In this document: piece by piece, positions 51,673 to 64,000 of the stretch
How positions within the stretch are numbered: the stretch's first letter is position 1
How the letters are laid out: each line of letters begins with the position of its first letter
NCBI GenBank assembly: GCA_002943765.1
Contig: PQWQ01000002.1
Coordinates: 1,984,001 to 2,048,000, forward strand
Direction of reading: 5' to 3'
DNA: 64,000 nt
Source of the DNA: Psoroptes ovis
Taxonomy: Eukaryota > Arthropoda > Arachnida > Sarcoptiformes > Psoroptidae
Notes under the pieces: model-generated
Told to the model about the DNA's origin: nothing
Database searches by the model: none
What the model saw: the letters and a program-made list of their open reading frames with translations, nothing else
Made by a program: the position numbers and the translations under genes

Positions 51673-52851
51673 TCATTTTGTTTTGTCATGTTTATTTAAT
51701 AACAATCACCATAATTTTATATCCAAGTTAATATATGAAACTAAGTTATGATCAATCAAATACACCATTTTAATGTAATATATGATATTTATTGAAATAA
51801 AAACATTTTAAAACAAATAAAAATGAAAATTAAAATTGTGTACTAATAAACAAATTAATTTCGATTTTTATATTAGTCGGTTAACATTCATGTTTGTCAT
51901 ATGAAGTATGCACAATCATAGTTCAAATTTATATTACAAGTTTTATTTCGATTGTTCGAGAATTTATTTAGAATTTTAGAAATCACTCCTTTTTTTCATC
52001 AAATTAACTGGATCATAAGCTGCCATCCCGTGATGGCGATTAGAAAATTTCGCTCAATTCCTTAACCAGCGCGATGTATAAACGAAAAATCAAACAAAAT
52101 GATTAACGAAATAATAATGAATCAAATTTTCCCTAAGATTGAATAAATATTTCTTTATTTATTTTAATTAGGAAAAAAATTTATAAAGTATTTTTGGTCA
52201 AATCGTAATATAGGAAGAAAAAATAATAATAATTCAAAAAAATAAAAATTGTCGAAATTTTGAAATGATAAATTTGTTCTATATTCATCATTGAATTTTC
52301 GTTTGATTTGTTTCATATTTGATTTGATTTGACTAGAAAATAAAAATATAGATAATAAATATGGATATATATTGATTTGAATTCAAATTGTATTGTATGA
52401 TTATTGTTTAATTCGAAAAAAAATTGTAATGTGAGTGTTTATGGGAAGAATATATTACTTTTGTTCAGATGTGTTAAATATAAGAATCAAATAATAAACA
52501 TACAAAATAGACACAGAATAGATTTCTTTTCATTTCTTGTTCAACATTAAATAATTGAATACATTTGTAATATACTTGTAATCAGTAAGGGGAAATACAT
52601 TTCGTTTCGGATTGATTAAAAATAAGAAGCAAACAATATCTGTAAAATTATTGTATTGTGTATTACAATTTTCTTTTCTTTTTTGTTTCAAAATAATAAT
52701 GATAATAATAGATGTGTGTGATTATATATAAATATTGAATTTAGAATGTGAGATCACAGATTTTAGAAATTTTTATTTGTCTTCATAACTTGAATATAAT
52801 TTGCGATTAAGAAAATAAATAAATTCTAAATTTTTCAAAAAATTAAATGCT
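51673..52851. other. Spacer and FHOD 3' flank
   Basis: AT-rich, with no gene recognised. A GC-richer patch at about 52008-52080 may be more LINE debris but could not be assigned. The left end of the formin 3' UTR must fall in the right part of this stretch. Confidence 0.5.
52772..52777 (-). terminator. Candidate poly(A) signal of the FHOD gene
   Basis: The minus strand reads AATAAA about 75 bases after the FHOD stop codon, a plausible 3' UTR length for a compact genome. The hexamer is frequent in AT-rich DNA. Confidence 0.3.
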
Positions 52852-53391
52852 TTATGTTTTAATAGCCGCCAACATCATTCGTTCTTCTTCCGATAGATCT
52901 AGATTACCCTTCAATGTTCGTCGCACTAAAATCCATAAAGAAAAAAAATTTTAATTAAAATCAAATTATTCCAAAATATGATTGAAAATAAACATACAAG
53001 ATTTACGATCACCATAACGTGCTTTTCGTCGATTTTTTTCTGGCGTACGCACCGGTTGTTGTGTTGTTGATCTAACTAAACTTTCAAGAATTTCATCATC
53101 TGCTTCACCATATGTTTCTATATGGACACTATGTCTATATGAATGCATCGATCTTGTATCATTATTAGCTGCGTTGGGTGTGTTAACACCTGGACTATTA
53201 CCATTCATTAATAGATTCGTCATCGAACCAGTGGATGGACGTCGTAATTTTGTACCAGGTAGCGTGCCCCATTTAGTTACAATATTACCGTTTTCTAATC
53301 TATTATCCATATCTCCATTTACAGCATTAGAACCTGTTAGGATACGTTCTAAATCTGTTTCTGCTTTTTCTTTAGATTTGAATTTATCCAT
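52852..53391 (-). CDS. Fhos: FHOD last two exons: DAD-like autoregulatory tail
   Basis: Exons 52998-53391 and 52852-52925, separated by a 72-bp intron. They carry an acidic-hydrophobic DAD-like helix (DDEILESLV) and a polybasic segment in which RKSLRRTL spans the last splice junction, then EEERMMLAAIKT and the stop. In human FHOD1 the equivalent Ser and Thr are targets of Rho kinase (ROCK) that release autoinhibition; conservation of the motif suggests the same control here. Confidence 0.88.
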
Positions 53392-56300
53392 CTATAAGTA
53401 AAAAAAAATTAGTATGATTTCCATTGATTAATGCTGAATTAATTACCTCAGTAATCATTTTGCCTCTAGTTTTATTGCGTTCACGATGATTATGTTTCTT
53501 TTCGATTTGTTCACGTACACGTTCACGTGTAGTACGATATTCTAATGCAAATTCACTAATAATTTTTAATAAATGATTTGGTTTATTATCTTTAATCGCA
53601 CTCGACGGCATTCCTAAGAAAACAAGAAATTTTTTGAAACGATTCATCACACGACGATGAATGATTTCCAATACAATAATACGTTGTGCACAATCAGCCA
53701 AAAATTCAGACATTTTATTCTTCATTGGGCTTGAGCCATCAAATTTCGAAATAACTTTCAGATGTTCCCAAGATTGCTTACAATCTTGTTCCATTTTGTG
53801 CAAATTTTTGCCTAAATCATCAAAGTCAACTTTAGACGCACGCGAAACAGCGCCTAACTCTGAATATAAATTAGAGGTATTAGGATATTTTTCCATTATC
53901 ATTTGCGCCAAATGATGTAATAATGAATGTTTATGTATCGTATCTTTTATTTCTGGAACTTTGGCTAGATAATCTATTTGGAATCCTTTCACTTCAGATC
54001 CATTCAGGAAGCTACCGATTGATCTCAATGTGCCAAGAATAATTTTGAATGTTTCACTTTTTTCAAGTTCATTTATGGCCTGTTTCAAATCCATTAATGG
54101 TTCTGCAACTTCTCTTTCCATTTGTTCATAATCAAGCCTAAATGCCCATAAACGTAATCGAGCTTCTAATGCAGTAATTGATGATAATGTCATTAAGAAT
54201 GATTCAGCCTGTCCTAATGGTACGTCTGGATTAGCCATTTCAGCTTCCATTATTTTATTTTTTTCCTCTTCGGTTGGCATCATTGTTGATAATATTTTAT
54301 CAATACCTTCTCTATTCATGATTGATTGATCCATTTTAAGTATAGCTGTTTTGATTGTTCTTGGTGGAGGTAGTTTTGTCATACCAATATTGATTGCATT
54401 CGAACGCTTGGTATCTAATACAAGAATTTCATTCTTTTTATTTGCATCTTGTGCTTTCTATAATTTAAAACAGAAATAATTATTAAATTTTTGAAAAATC
54501 AAAAAAGAGTAAAACATTTGTTTTGAATATAGCTTACATCGAAGTTCTATCATTATAATTATAATTATAATCATTATTATTATTAGATTATAATCAAGCA
54601 TTTTAAAATTAAAATAAGAAGCGATGTTATATCAATGTTTATAATTAAAAGTCAAATATAATGGCCATGGAAATTAAATAATAATGATTATGTCATTACG
54701 AATTAGATTTTTTTTGGCGCATCATTGAATAAATTATAATAAAAAAGTTCAATTAAAATTAATTAAATTATAAATGAATTAAAATTATGAATTTAAATAT
54801 GAATAAAATTGAAAATTATCACGAATCAAAAGAAAGGGTAGTGATTCCTGAAATATCACAAAACTTACCTTATTCATCAATTCTTTTGTACGACTTTCAA
54901 ATAATGTTTCCAATTTTTCCGTATCAACTGGTATATGTTTTATTTCATCCCATATTGTTTTCTTTTTCATTATTCTGCTTAACAATGATTTATCTTCTTT
55001 CACTTCTTTCCAAAATAATTTTATCGTTTTCTTATTTTTATTACTATTACTATTATTCGGTGATCTCAAATCTAATGGAGGCAATGGAGGTGATGGTGTA
55101 GTGGTGCCGAAACCATTATTGTTATTATTATTATTTGATGACCAATTTCCTAATCCAGGCCCATTAAATCTAGGTGGAGGTGGTGGTGGCGGTGTTGATC
55201 CATTCATCGGTAACATTGGAGGTGGTGGAGGCGGTGGTGGTCCAAAATTATTTGAACAATTATTATTGCCATTAGTAATTACATTTGTGGTTGGATTGCA
55301 AATATCGTTATCATCATCATCTACAAGATCGGTAAAATCCATATCATTAATGACTAGAGGCCGAGACATTTGATTGACCAATTGTTCCCATTGCAAATAT
55401 TCAAAATTATTGGTGAATTTATCTGCAATTTGTTCTTTAGGGTGAATCATTTTAGGAACACAATTGGCATCTGATTGTGTTGTTTGTTGAATGAATTTTT
55501 CTTTCAAACATTTGACTGATTCTGTTGGTTTATTCAAATTCAAGAGATCATTTATGACAGTAGGCGATGGTGAAACAATGTCCATTTTTGCATTGCCATT
55601 CCATAATCCGGTAGATGAGGGCGGAATAGGTGCTGGTGGTTTTACGAAATTCGGCGATTTAGGTGCATCATCTCCATTAGTTTTACCATACATGAGTGAC
55701 AACATCCATGTTTTTCTTTCTTTCAAGCTTGGTTGGCGAGATAATCCAGTGGATACATCACCATTAGGCTGATGAAATCCATGATTTATTACAGTTTTTC
55801 TAGTCGTTTCCCATAAATTGAACGATTCTTGTGAGCTTTCAAAATCATGAAGTTTCAACATTTCTTCCGATGATTCAGTGTGATTAGAACTTCGGCTATT
55901 TAAATCTAAACTGCGGTCAGTATCATCTTCAGTGCTATCGATTGAAGGTGAATCTAAATTTTTAAGGGGATCGATCAAAGTTGTTGCTTTTGTATCATCA
56001 TTGCTAACATAACTGCCGTAACTAGCATAGGAACCATATGAATCGGCACTACTACATGACGAAATACTACAACGTTGATTATGAATTTCAAGATCTCTGG
56101 TCATATTTTTAGAGCGAAAATCTCGTTTTTTGACATTTATATTTATCTCATCGAATCCGTTTGATACTAAAGAAGGATTCACATTTGGAGGCAAATTATA
56201 AAATGTTTTCTTATTATTAAATGATGAATTATTCGATGCTGTTGTTGTTGTCGTCGTCGTTGTTATAGATGCTGCTGTCGATGATGATGACAGACATGAT

Positions 56301-59300
56301 TTATTATTTAATCGACTGAATTGTGATGCAGCATTGTTTTGCTTATTTTTAATAGGGAACGATTGTTTCACATTATCAAGTGAATGACGTTTACTTTTTC
56401 GCCTATCTTCGTTACAATTATTACTATTATCATTATTATTATTGTTTATTTTTCTATTTCTCGGAATAATTTTAGAATCAGCTGGTATATAATTATTGTA
56501 ACCATCATCATCACCATCTTCAAGTCTAAGAACAGCTTCATAAATACGGAACTGTTGTAATAGATCACGATCAGTGCCATGTTTAGACATATAATGCTGA
56601 ATGATACGCTCAATTCCTTGTTCTTCCAATGCATCACAAACATCATAATATGTATCTTGATCAGGTATACCATTCAATGTTTTATTTATTAATGTCATTG
56701 AAAAGATTAAAAGTTCGATATCGGCTGAATCTTTTTCATTCAATATGTTCATTATATTGTTCCATGGTTTAACACCTGTAGTTATTTTTAAATGTGAAAA
56801 AAAGATACGATTTAATGAACAATCGAAAATTTATTTAAAATTTGATTAGTTGCATTTCATACCTTTTTCGTTGTCAATTTGATGTATACTATTGATCAAT
56901 ATCAAACAATTACTATCAATATATTCTACAAAAACTAGTAATAATTTGAGAGCAGTTTTAACCACCAATCGATACTAAAGAAGAAAAAATAAAATAATGT
57001 GATACGAAATGAATAGATAAATAATAATTGTATAGGTATGAAAATATTTTTTTTTTCAGAGAAAAAATTTGATAAAATGCATAGATTAGATTACCTCTGA
57101 AGAGATCAACGAATAAAGCCATTGTATTGTTTCCGGATGTTCGATCACACCATTCATACCATCAACATAAAGCATTAGTTGACCAAGTGCTATGCATTTA
57201 TGCAATGTGATATAAATGTGGAAAAAAATGATATTATCAATAATTTCATTCATTATTATTATTTTTTCTAGAAATATCTAGAATCATAATTTTACCTCTC
57301 AGTATGTAGTTTTGATAATTTTGATCAGCTTCAGATCCAACTTTAATCAAACATGCTAAGCCATCATTACGTACAAATTCGTGCACAAGATCTTTGTCAT
57401 CCTGCAAAAATTATTCAAAATCAAGAATCAGTTTATGGATCGAAGTTAATTTTTCGAATTTATTTTTAAGACAATCAATTGTGAATGGTGTTGAACATTC
57501 ATATCTATCTGTCCATCTATTTACATGTACGCATTATGATTACATGGTCTGTACATACCTGAAATATTTGTTTCAATGAAAACAATGCACGACGTAAATC
57601 TTTTCCTGATGAATTAAGAAGTTTTTCTATATGAAACGAAATGATAAGAAATTAAAAAATTAATGGTAGATTCAATTAAAAAATTTCATGCAAAAATTAA
57701 TGAGAAAAAATGAAAGAATATCAAATTCAAACCAATCGTAAACAATAGGTGATTTTTGAGCAAAAAAAAAAACCTTTAAAAACTAAATAATAACAATAAT
57801 TAAACGAATATCGATAATGCATACATTGAAAACTGAGATCTCGATGTTTTCAATGCATAAAAAACATTAAAATTATGAGTGAATTCATGATTTTGATTTG
57901 AAAAATTTTGAAATTATCGCATTTAATCTTTACAATCTTTTTACAAGTTTCATAATAAACAACTCATACACAACGCACACACTACGAACGTGAACATTCA
58001 TCCGAACATCATCAAAAACATAACTCGTGCAATATGATGATAAATTACGAATGAATGAATGACAAGGTATAATGATCATCCTAATCATCATCATCATCAT
58101 TGTGAAATTATTATTAATGAACATTGTTTGTTATCATCAAATTGATCAAACATGAAAATCTATGTGATTCATATATCGCTATACAAAAATCATATTTGAA
58201 TTTCACATAATTCACACTTGTATTTTGATAATTTTGTTTTTTTTACATAAATGTATTGAGAAAAAAAAAACGAATTTACAGTTCGTGCCATACATTTATT
58301 TTTTGCTGTTGTTGCTGTTGTTTCTTTTTTGTACCAAAAGTCATTCAAAATATAAATTCAAATAAATCAAATTCAGTGTTCTGATTTTTTTTTCTTGACT
58401 TATACCACCAAATTCGTTGATTTTATAATCAAAATTTGAAAAAAAACCATTCGAGACAAGTAAATTAATTTCAAGCAAAGAAATGAATGCTATCACAACA
58501 CAATTTTTTGCTTTGTTGCCAAAATAAAACAAGAAACAAAAAACCAGAATTCATCATTTCACCAAAATTAAAACAATAACAAAAATAATTGAACCAGAAA
58601 AAAAATCAGATATATGTGCAGTTATAAAAAAAATGATTTAAGTTAAAAATTACAATTAATTTTTTTTTCTTTGGCTGGCTAAGAGTTCAAAATTCTAATA
58701 GATTTAGATCATTTTCAAAAATAAATAATAATAATAATAATAAATTTTTGAAAATTTGACAAATTGCCATTGAAGAACAATGAGATAGAAAAATATCAAA
58801 AAAATAAAATATATCATATTTAAAATGGTCATAATAATTATTATTAATAAGGAAATTAATGAACAAACGATTGTAAGAGGCAAAACAAACACACACAAAC
58901 GAAAAACATTCACAAGTGAAATGATTTAATGTGCGTGCAACAAGTTTTTTCTTTGTTTTTTTGTTTGAATAAATATAAATGTGATAATAATAATAATAAT
59001 GGTAATGGTAATTATAATATGAAATGAATTAATGAAAATTTAACATAAAAATAAAATATTATTTTGTTGGATAAAATATGAATTTAATATTCAAAAAAAA
59101 GTATGAAAAATATATGAAAAAAAAAGAATACGATACGATATGATCAAAATGTAAAATTACATATGATATGATATGAAATGAAATAAATTATCTTAACATT
59201 ATTTCATTGTAGATCTTGTATGTTCGATAAAATCAACAATTGAAACAAATTTTTTTTGACCGATTTCATTTTATGTTTGAATTCATTTGTATTGTTTTTT

Positions 59301-62300
59301 TTTCTATTATAAATTTTCCAATGTTTCTCAGAAAAAAAATCTGATCAATGCAGATTATGATGATCAATGAGTCGTAGTGGTGGCGATGATGATGATTATA
59401 TCAATGATTGATCACATATGTATCATGCCCACAAATAACGAAATGTATCATTTTATTAGCTTTAACCATAAAAATTGGTAATAACAAAATAACAATATTG
59501 ATTGTTTTCTATTTTGCAGTTTTCATGAGAAAATTCAATTTATGTGAAAATAAATATTCAGGAATAAGAAATAGAATTAATAGATAAATAAATAATAAAA
59601 TGATTTATGTCTACATATGTAGCAAAAAAAAATGTTGATTGAAAAAAAAAATATTATAATTATTATTATCATAATTCATTGTGATTTGTGTATTGTTGTT
59701 TGACTTATATTTTGTTGAAATTGATCCTTTTTTCATTTAATTTTGAATGTAATTTAAATGTATTCATAATCTGTATGTTGTTCTGTTCTGATGTTTATTA
59801 AAATTATTTTGTTTTGTTTATGTTTTTACAATGTATTTTTAATATTATCATTATTTTCATCCAGTATATTGAATACGTACAAGATTTAATTTCCAGTAGT
59901 TGCAAAAAAAAAAAAAAAAAAAATTAAGTATATGATCAAGATGATGATGCATTGAAATCAAAAATCAAAAATGGAAGTTTGTAACAACAATAGTAATAAT
60001 CTGATATTTTTTTCTACTTTGAAAATAATAATGAATAAATGGGAAATGATTTAAACCCTAAAATGGACATAACAATCATTATTATCAGTATTCACTTATG
60101 CATAAGTTCAATTTTTATGTATTTGAAGCTTTCTAATACATTTCAAAATATTATTAATTCATAAACGGAACACACACAAACATACATTCATTGATAAACA
60201 ATTATCTTAATAGAAAACGAAACACTTTATCATTCTCATGTTCATTTAAAACAATTTTATTTCTCAAAATTTAGATTTCATAAATATTTTCAAAAAAAAA
60301 AACCGATTTAATTTGTTTCAATTATAATATTTAAAAACTGTTAACATAGAAAAAGTTACAAAGTGTTTGTATGAAAAAAATAAACGTATTTTTTCCAACA
60401 ATCGTCTATGAATTAATGGCAAAAACAATTATTTGAAAAAAATATATCAAATAAATGAAAATTTTAATAATTTAGTTTTAGTAATTTCGAGGTGTTCATA
60501 TTATAATTATATGATGGTAATATGTGCCAAAAAAACTAATACATTGAATTTTTTTTTTAATTTTTTTTTATTTAAAAGTATTTTACATCTAAAATATTCA
60601 AATATATTTGACTATTATAACTCTTTGCATAAGCAAATCTTTATTCAAACATCTTTTTCGAAGATATATGTTCAAGTCTTAATGAATTGAAGGAGAAAAA
60701 ACATGCAAAAAGTTCGTGAATAATGTTATTCACATGCTCACACACTCAACATACATTATTTCTATGGCCATTTTGGCCAACTAACCTACCAACTGAACAC
60801 TAAACTAAACTAAACTACGACAAACAAAAAACAAAATTTTTTTAGGCTTGATAATAAAAATGATAATTTGATCATATGGCTAGCCATTACCATCACCATC
60901 ATCATCGTTGTTAATGTTAAAATTGTTGTTTGGTCGAAAATATAAAAAAATAATAGATTTTCAAAAATTGATTAACTTGTTGTAGCCATTCTAGTTTGAT
61001 TTTGAATTGAATACTTTTTTTGATACATACATTGAAAATGATTAAGAGATGCTTCATTTGATAACAATGATGATGATAATAAAATTGATGAGAATCAAAG
61101 AATTGTTATTTTAAACGAAAAAAATAAAAAATAAGAAGAAAATGATTCAAACAATGAATCGATTTTATCATTAAATTTTTGTAAAAATTCATTTTGTTTG
61201 CAACAAAATAACATTCAATTGTCATATCTATCAAAAAAATGGTGAAATCATTTCTTTTTTTTATATGAATCAAATATCAAAATAGAATTTGATCAATATA
61301 AATTTATATTTTCTTGATTCATTGAACAATGTGAAAATATTGAAATGAAATCAGGAAGAGAAAAACAAAATAAATTTGATCTAAATTCGAGCAACAACAG
61401 CCAATAATATGATAATACCTATACAGACATAATTGAAAATTGATGAATGTTTTTAGTTGGTACCGAATTTTTTTTTTTCATAAAATTAAAAAAGCAATGT
61501 GCAACAATGGGTATAACAGACAAAAAATTGACACAATAACAGAGGAAGGAGATTGAATTTATTGGTGAAAATTGATTGAATATTGAATTTCAAACAATTG
61601 AAACGAATATTTCATATTAAATTTGGACTAAAATCAATCAATTTCGGTGAGATGATACAAATGCTCAAATTTATGATATCATTGACTCAGTAATAATTAT
61701 CACAACGAATTAATATTAAGAAAAACGAACATTTATCATTTCATAAAATATTTATATATTGTTCAACTACAATTATTAATAATTTCTATGACAAAATCAA
61801 TCATTCGAAGATGACGATGATGATGATAATGTTGAAGCCCTAAAAAATATGTCATTGATCGATCTTTTTGATGATTTATATATCAGAATAAATCATCATT
61901 ACCGGGGTTAGAATTTTTCGAGAAAATTCAAAACTAGGTAAAAACTAAATAATTATAGAATTAATACATGAAATGACATTTTTTTGGCAATTTTTTGACT
62001 GTCATTTTATGATAGAATAAATAAAATTTCAATGATAAATAAGTGTATTCGAGCTAAACTCAATATACTAAAAAAACGATAACAATTTTTGTAAGATTTG
62101 ATAAATTTGATAAAGAAAATTTTGAAATTTAAAAATTTTCACAATCAAAAATGATTATTTTATTCAAAATATTTGATATCATTTCCATATTGATGTAATA
62201 ATCATTATTTGAAATGGCACTTTACATAACTTTTTATTCAATGCTTATTCATATATTACAAATATGTTTAAATTTTAATATGAATTTAATTTAAATCTTT

Positions 62301-62707
62301 GAATTTATGATCATATTAATCATATATTTTGGAATTAAAACAAAACAAACAAACGAATAAATAATTAATTTGATAATTTAAATGCAATCTTATGCAACAT
62401 AGTATTCTTTCCTATTGACAGAGGATATAAAAAATTCAATTTCATAATCTAAATAACTCGATTGAATTTTTTCTATTTTTTTTTTGAAAAAATTTCAAAA
62501 TTTGAAACTATGAAATTCGATTCACTCTTTCTACATGCTGACAGTTGATAAATAAAATGTCATCACGTTCATTAGTAGAAAAAAATTGAGCATCGATTGA
62601 TTTTAATCTAAGTAAAAATAATGAATAAAATAAAATTTCAACACTTACCAATAATTGCATGAACGCGTACAGATAATTTTGTTCGCAAAATAATGGCATT
62701 TTTTCGA
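52852..62707 (-). CDS. Fhos: FHOD-family formin (FH1/FH2 actin assembly protein), 5' end missing
   Basis: Formins of the FHOD group assemble and bundle unbranched actin filaments, for example in stress fibres and muscle sarcomeres, and are held inactive by an N- to C-terminal contact. Nine exons on the minus strand join with consistent phases and GT..AG introns: 62649-62707, 57559-57626, 57296-57401, 57095-57189, 56863-56974, 54869-56775, 53447-54457, 52998-53391, 52852-52925. They give 1274 aa and a TAA at 52852-52854. Residues 1 to about 230 are the armadillo/DID region (LGQLMLYVDGMNGVIEH, NKTLNGIPDQDTYYDV). A long Asn/Ser/Thr-rich linker follows. FH1 has 8-Pro and 7-Pro tracts (about 658-681), FH2 runs from about 730 to 1105 (KLFWKEV, RSNAINIG, GSFLNG, VKGFQIDYL), and a DAD-like tail lies at about 1217-1274. 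The FHOD assignment rests on the DID and FH2 wording. The N-terminal GTPase-binding part is not found and probably lies past 64000. Confidence 0.93.
53447..54457 (-). CDS. Fhos: FHOD FH2 core exon
   Basis: A 1011-nt exon in phase 0, encoding most of the FH2 dimer-forming, barbed-end-binding domain. Visible FH2 landmarks are KRSNAINIG (contains the conserved Ile needed for actin binding in other formins), GSFLNG followed by VKGFQIDYL, and a basic ERNKTRGKMITE end. Its acceptor is TTATAG (54463-54458) and its donor GTAATT (53446-53441), followed by a 55-bp intron. Confidence 0.93.
54869..56775 (-). CDS. Fhos: FHOD large exon: DID end, linker, FH1 and FH2 start
   Basis: A single 1907-nt exon bounded by an acceptor (CTACAG at 56781-56776) and a strong donor (GTAAGT at 54868-54863). 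It encodes the end of the DID and a predicted-disordered linker with poly-Asn, poly-Thr and Ser runs. FH1 lies at 55173-55242, with a further Pro-rich patch near 55065-55095. The FH2 lasso begins at about 55025 (KLFWKEV). The linker is where this gene differs most from vertebrate relatives. Confidence 0.92.
56863..62707 (-). CDS. Fhos: FHOD exons 1-5 as seen here: armadillo/DID region
   Basis: Five short exons: 62649-62707, 57559-57626, 57296-57401, 57095-57189 and 56863-56974. They encode in order RTKLSVRVHAII, then a Ser-Gly-Lys-Asp-Leu segment ending FSLKQIFQ, DDKDLVHEFVRNDGLACLI, LGQLMLYVDGMNGVIEH and YRLVVKTALKLLLVFVEYID. Each is collinear with human FHOD1/FHOD3 as I recall them. Split codons join cleanly at every boundary. 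The acceptor of the 62707 exon (CAG before TCGAAA) is the least certain, because the upstream exon that would complete its first codon was not found. Confidence 0.85.
57627..62648 (-). other. Fhos: FHOD 5.0-kb intron
   Basis: GT (62648-62647) to AG (57628-57627), splitting a Glu codon (G|AA). No nested gene, RNA gene or transposon protein was recognised. It contains triplet repeats, a 20-A homopolymer (59904-59923) and an ACTAA repeat near 60799-60816. The other FHOD introns seen are 55-411 bp, so this one is an outlier and may hold regulatory DNA. Confidence 0.8.
59904..59923. repeat. Homopolymer A tract (20) in the FHOD intron
   Basis: Uninterrupted run of 20 A (T on the transcribed strand). 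No retroposed body was recognised beside it. Confidence 0.8.
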
Positions 62708-64000
62708 CTGGATATTTTGTGGAGAAAAAATAAAGAAAATCATTAATTATTATCAATTGTAAATCTTATGATAAAATGATTTTAAAAAATCGGATTCAGA
62801 ATAAAACAAATAAATAAATAACTGGAAATAAATGACAATTCTTGAAAAATCTTCCGCATCATTTAATCACATTCATCATCATATCTAAATGCTTTGACAT
62901 TAGGCAAAAAAAAATTGACAGGACTTGACATTCAAGGAAAAAAAATTGAAACAATGTTATACTCAAAAAGTTTTAAAATATTCATTTTAGAAATAATGAC
63001 CAGAAAAAAAGGTTTACTTTTTTTCAAGTCCTTACTATTATCATCGCTCGAGGATGACCAGACAAATCTAATATTATTATAAATCGGCATTCACATTGAT
63101 AATTGTTGAAAATATTTTTACATAAATCCAATTATATGGAATTTTTACTTCTTACTTTGTTTCATCTTTTTTCAAAGGTAAAAAACAAAACAGCCAGAAA
63201 AATTGCAATTTATCATCATCAATAATCATTATTCATCTTTGAAAAGATAACATGTATACAGATGAAAAAAATATGATTTTTTTTCTCCTCTACAGATTAT
63301 TTTTTCCTTGAATATCATCTACCTTGCACACACTGACCGATAATTCTTTTCAAATATCATATATAAAACATCTCAATTGTTTCTGAGAGGTTTTCTGGAG
63401 TATTTTCCGTGTTTATTTATTATCATTACGATCATTTAATAAAATAAATAATAATCGTATTGATTGTATATCGATTTTGATCGACATTCAATTACTTTGT
63501 TTTTTTTCATTCATCATTCAATTGATAATATCTATGAAATTATTTCGATCATTTATTATCATTATTAATGAATGATTGATTAGTTTTTTTTGACTTGTCG
63601 ATGATGAATTTCGATTGATCAGTTTATTTTAATCTTATTTTCGGTAGCATAACAATCACTAGATTAATGGTGATAAATGATTGTTGTAGCAAATATGATG
63701 ATTGTAATGTTTTGTTCTACCTCCAAATTGCTTCATGAGATTTATTTTGAAGATGTTGCAAGTACGACAATAAATGAGAAGTTTATGGGCAAACATTCCT
63801 GCTTACATTGATAATTGATTTATAGATACTTAGTTGAATTGAATCATAGCCTGAAAAAATATTGTCAACTTGACTTGAAATGATTAAAAATATCTTCAAG
63901 TTTCAATTCACTAATTTCTTTGGGATAATTATTATCATAATTAATAGATTAAAAATGGAGAAAATCACAGTTACACGGTTTTCTATCTATTGAAGTTTTT
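62708..64000. other. Presumed FHOD upstream intron
   Basis: No exon matching the FHOD N-terminal GTPase-binding region was found on the minus strand here. The DNA is AT-rich with triplet repeats. Because the first visible exon starts with a split codon, at least one more coding exon must exist, most likely beyond the window. Confidence 0.5.

Noticed and set aside
52008..52080. GC-richer patch that could be more LINE sequence
   Set aside because: No frame keeps a recognisable motif, and the link to the 51511-51672 fragment is only proximity.
55101..55373. Plus-strand Gly-rich frame opposite the FH1 region
   Set aside because: The Gly runs are the antisense of the formin Pro codons.
63320..63420. 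Possible FHOD N-terminal exon (a minus-strand segment with a GTAGAT donor)
   Set aside because: The candidate peptide that loosely resembles the GTPase-binding region is in a frame with a stop before the donor, and the frame fitting the donor phase shows no FHOD similarity.
1..64000. CRISPR arrays, bacterial operons, tRNA or rRNA genes
   Set aside because: No regularly spaced direct repeats, ribosome-binding sites or tRNA T-arm/acceptor patterns were seen. The introns and LTR elements show this is eukaryotic nuclear DNA.

Overview
The window looks like nuclear DNA of a small arthropod. It is very AT-rich, full of ATG/CAT, AAT/ATT and AAC/GTT triplet microsatellites, and has spliceosomal introns (GT..AG, some only 55-157 bp). 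The one host gene recognised is an animal-type FHOD formin with Asn-rich insertions. An acariform mite of the house-dust-mite type is my best guess. That is an inference from composition and gene style, not something the sequence proves.

Layout. (1) 1-1040: AT-rich flank, nothing recognised. (2) 1046-5476: a complete Ty1/Copia LTR retrotransposon on the minus strand. It has 268-bp LTRs that look identical by eye, a 5-bp target duplication (ATGAT), a primer-binding site complementary to initiator tRNA-Met, a polypurine tract and one uninterrupted 1298-aa Gag-Pol frame. (3) 5482 to about 43500: roughly 38 kb with no convincing gene, only simple repeats, palindromes and random short frames. (4) 43505-46763: a retrotransposon graveyard holding a minus-strand Ty3/Gypsy remnant (Gag piece plus integrase tail), a plus-strand BEL/Pao Gag with an early stop, and a plus-strand Copia-type Gag with a zinc knuckle and one internal stop. 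(5) 46764-52851: AT-rich spacer with the decayed end of a non-LTR (LINE) ORF2 at 51511-51672. (6) 52852-62707: nine 3' exons of an FHOD-family formin on the minus strand, covering the armadillo/DID region, FH1, FH2 and the C-terminal autoregulatory tail. A 5.0-kb intron separates the first visible exon from the rest. The N-terminal exons are not found and probably lie beyond position 64000. (7) 62708-64000: presumed FHOD intron.

The host content is therefore one actin-assembly gene, and everything else recognised is mobile DNA of different ages. The most unusual observation is that the Copia Gag-Pol start codon lies inside its tRNA-Met primer-binding site and its stop codon lies inside the 3' LTR, so the internal region is coding almost end to end. 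All calls are from reading the sequence; no database search was run.
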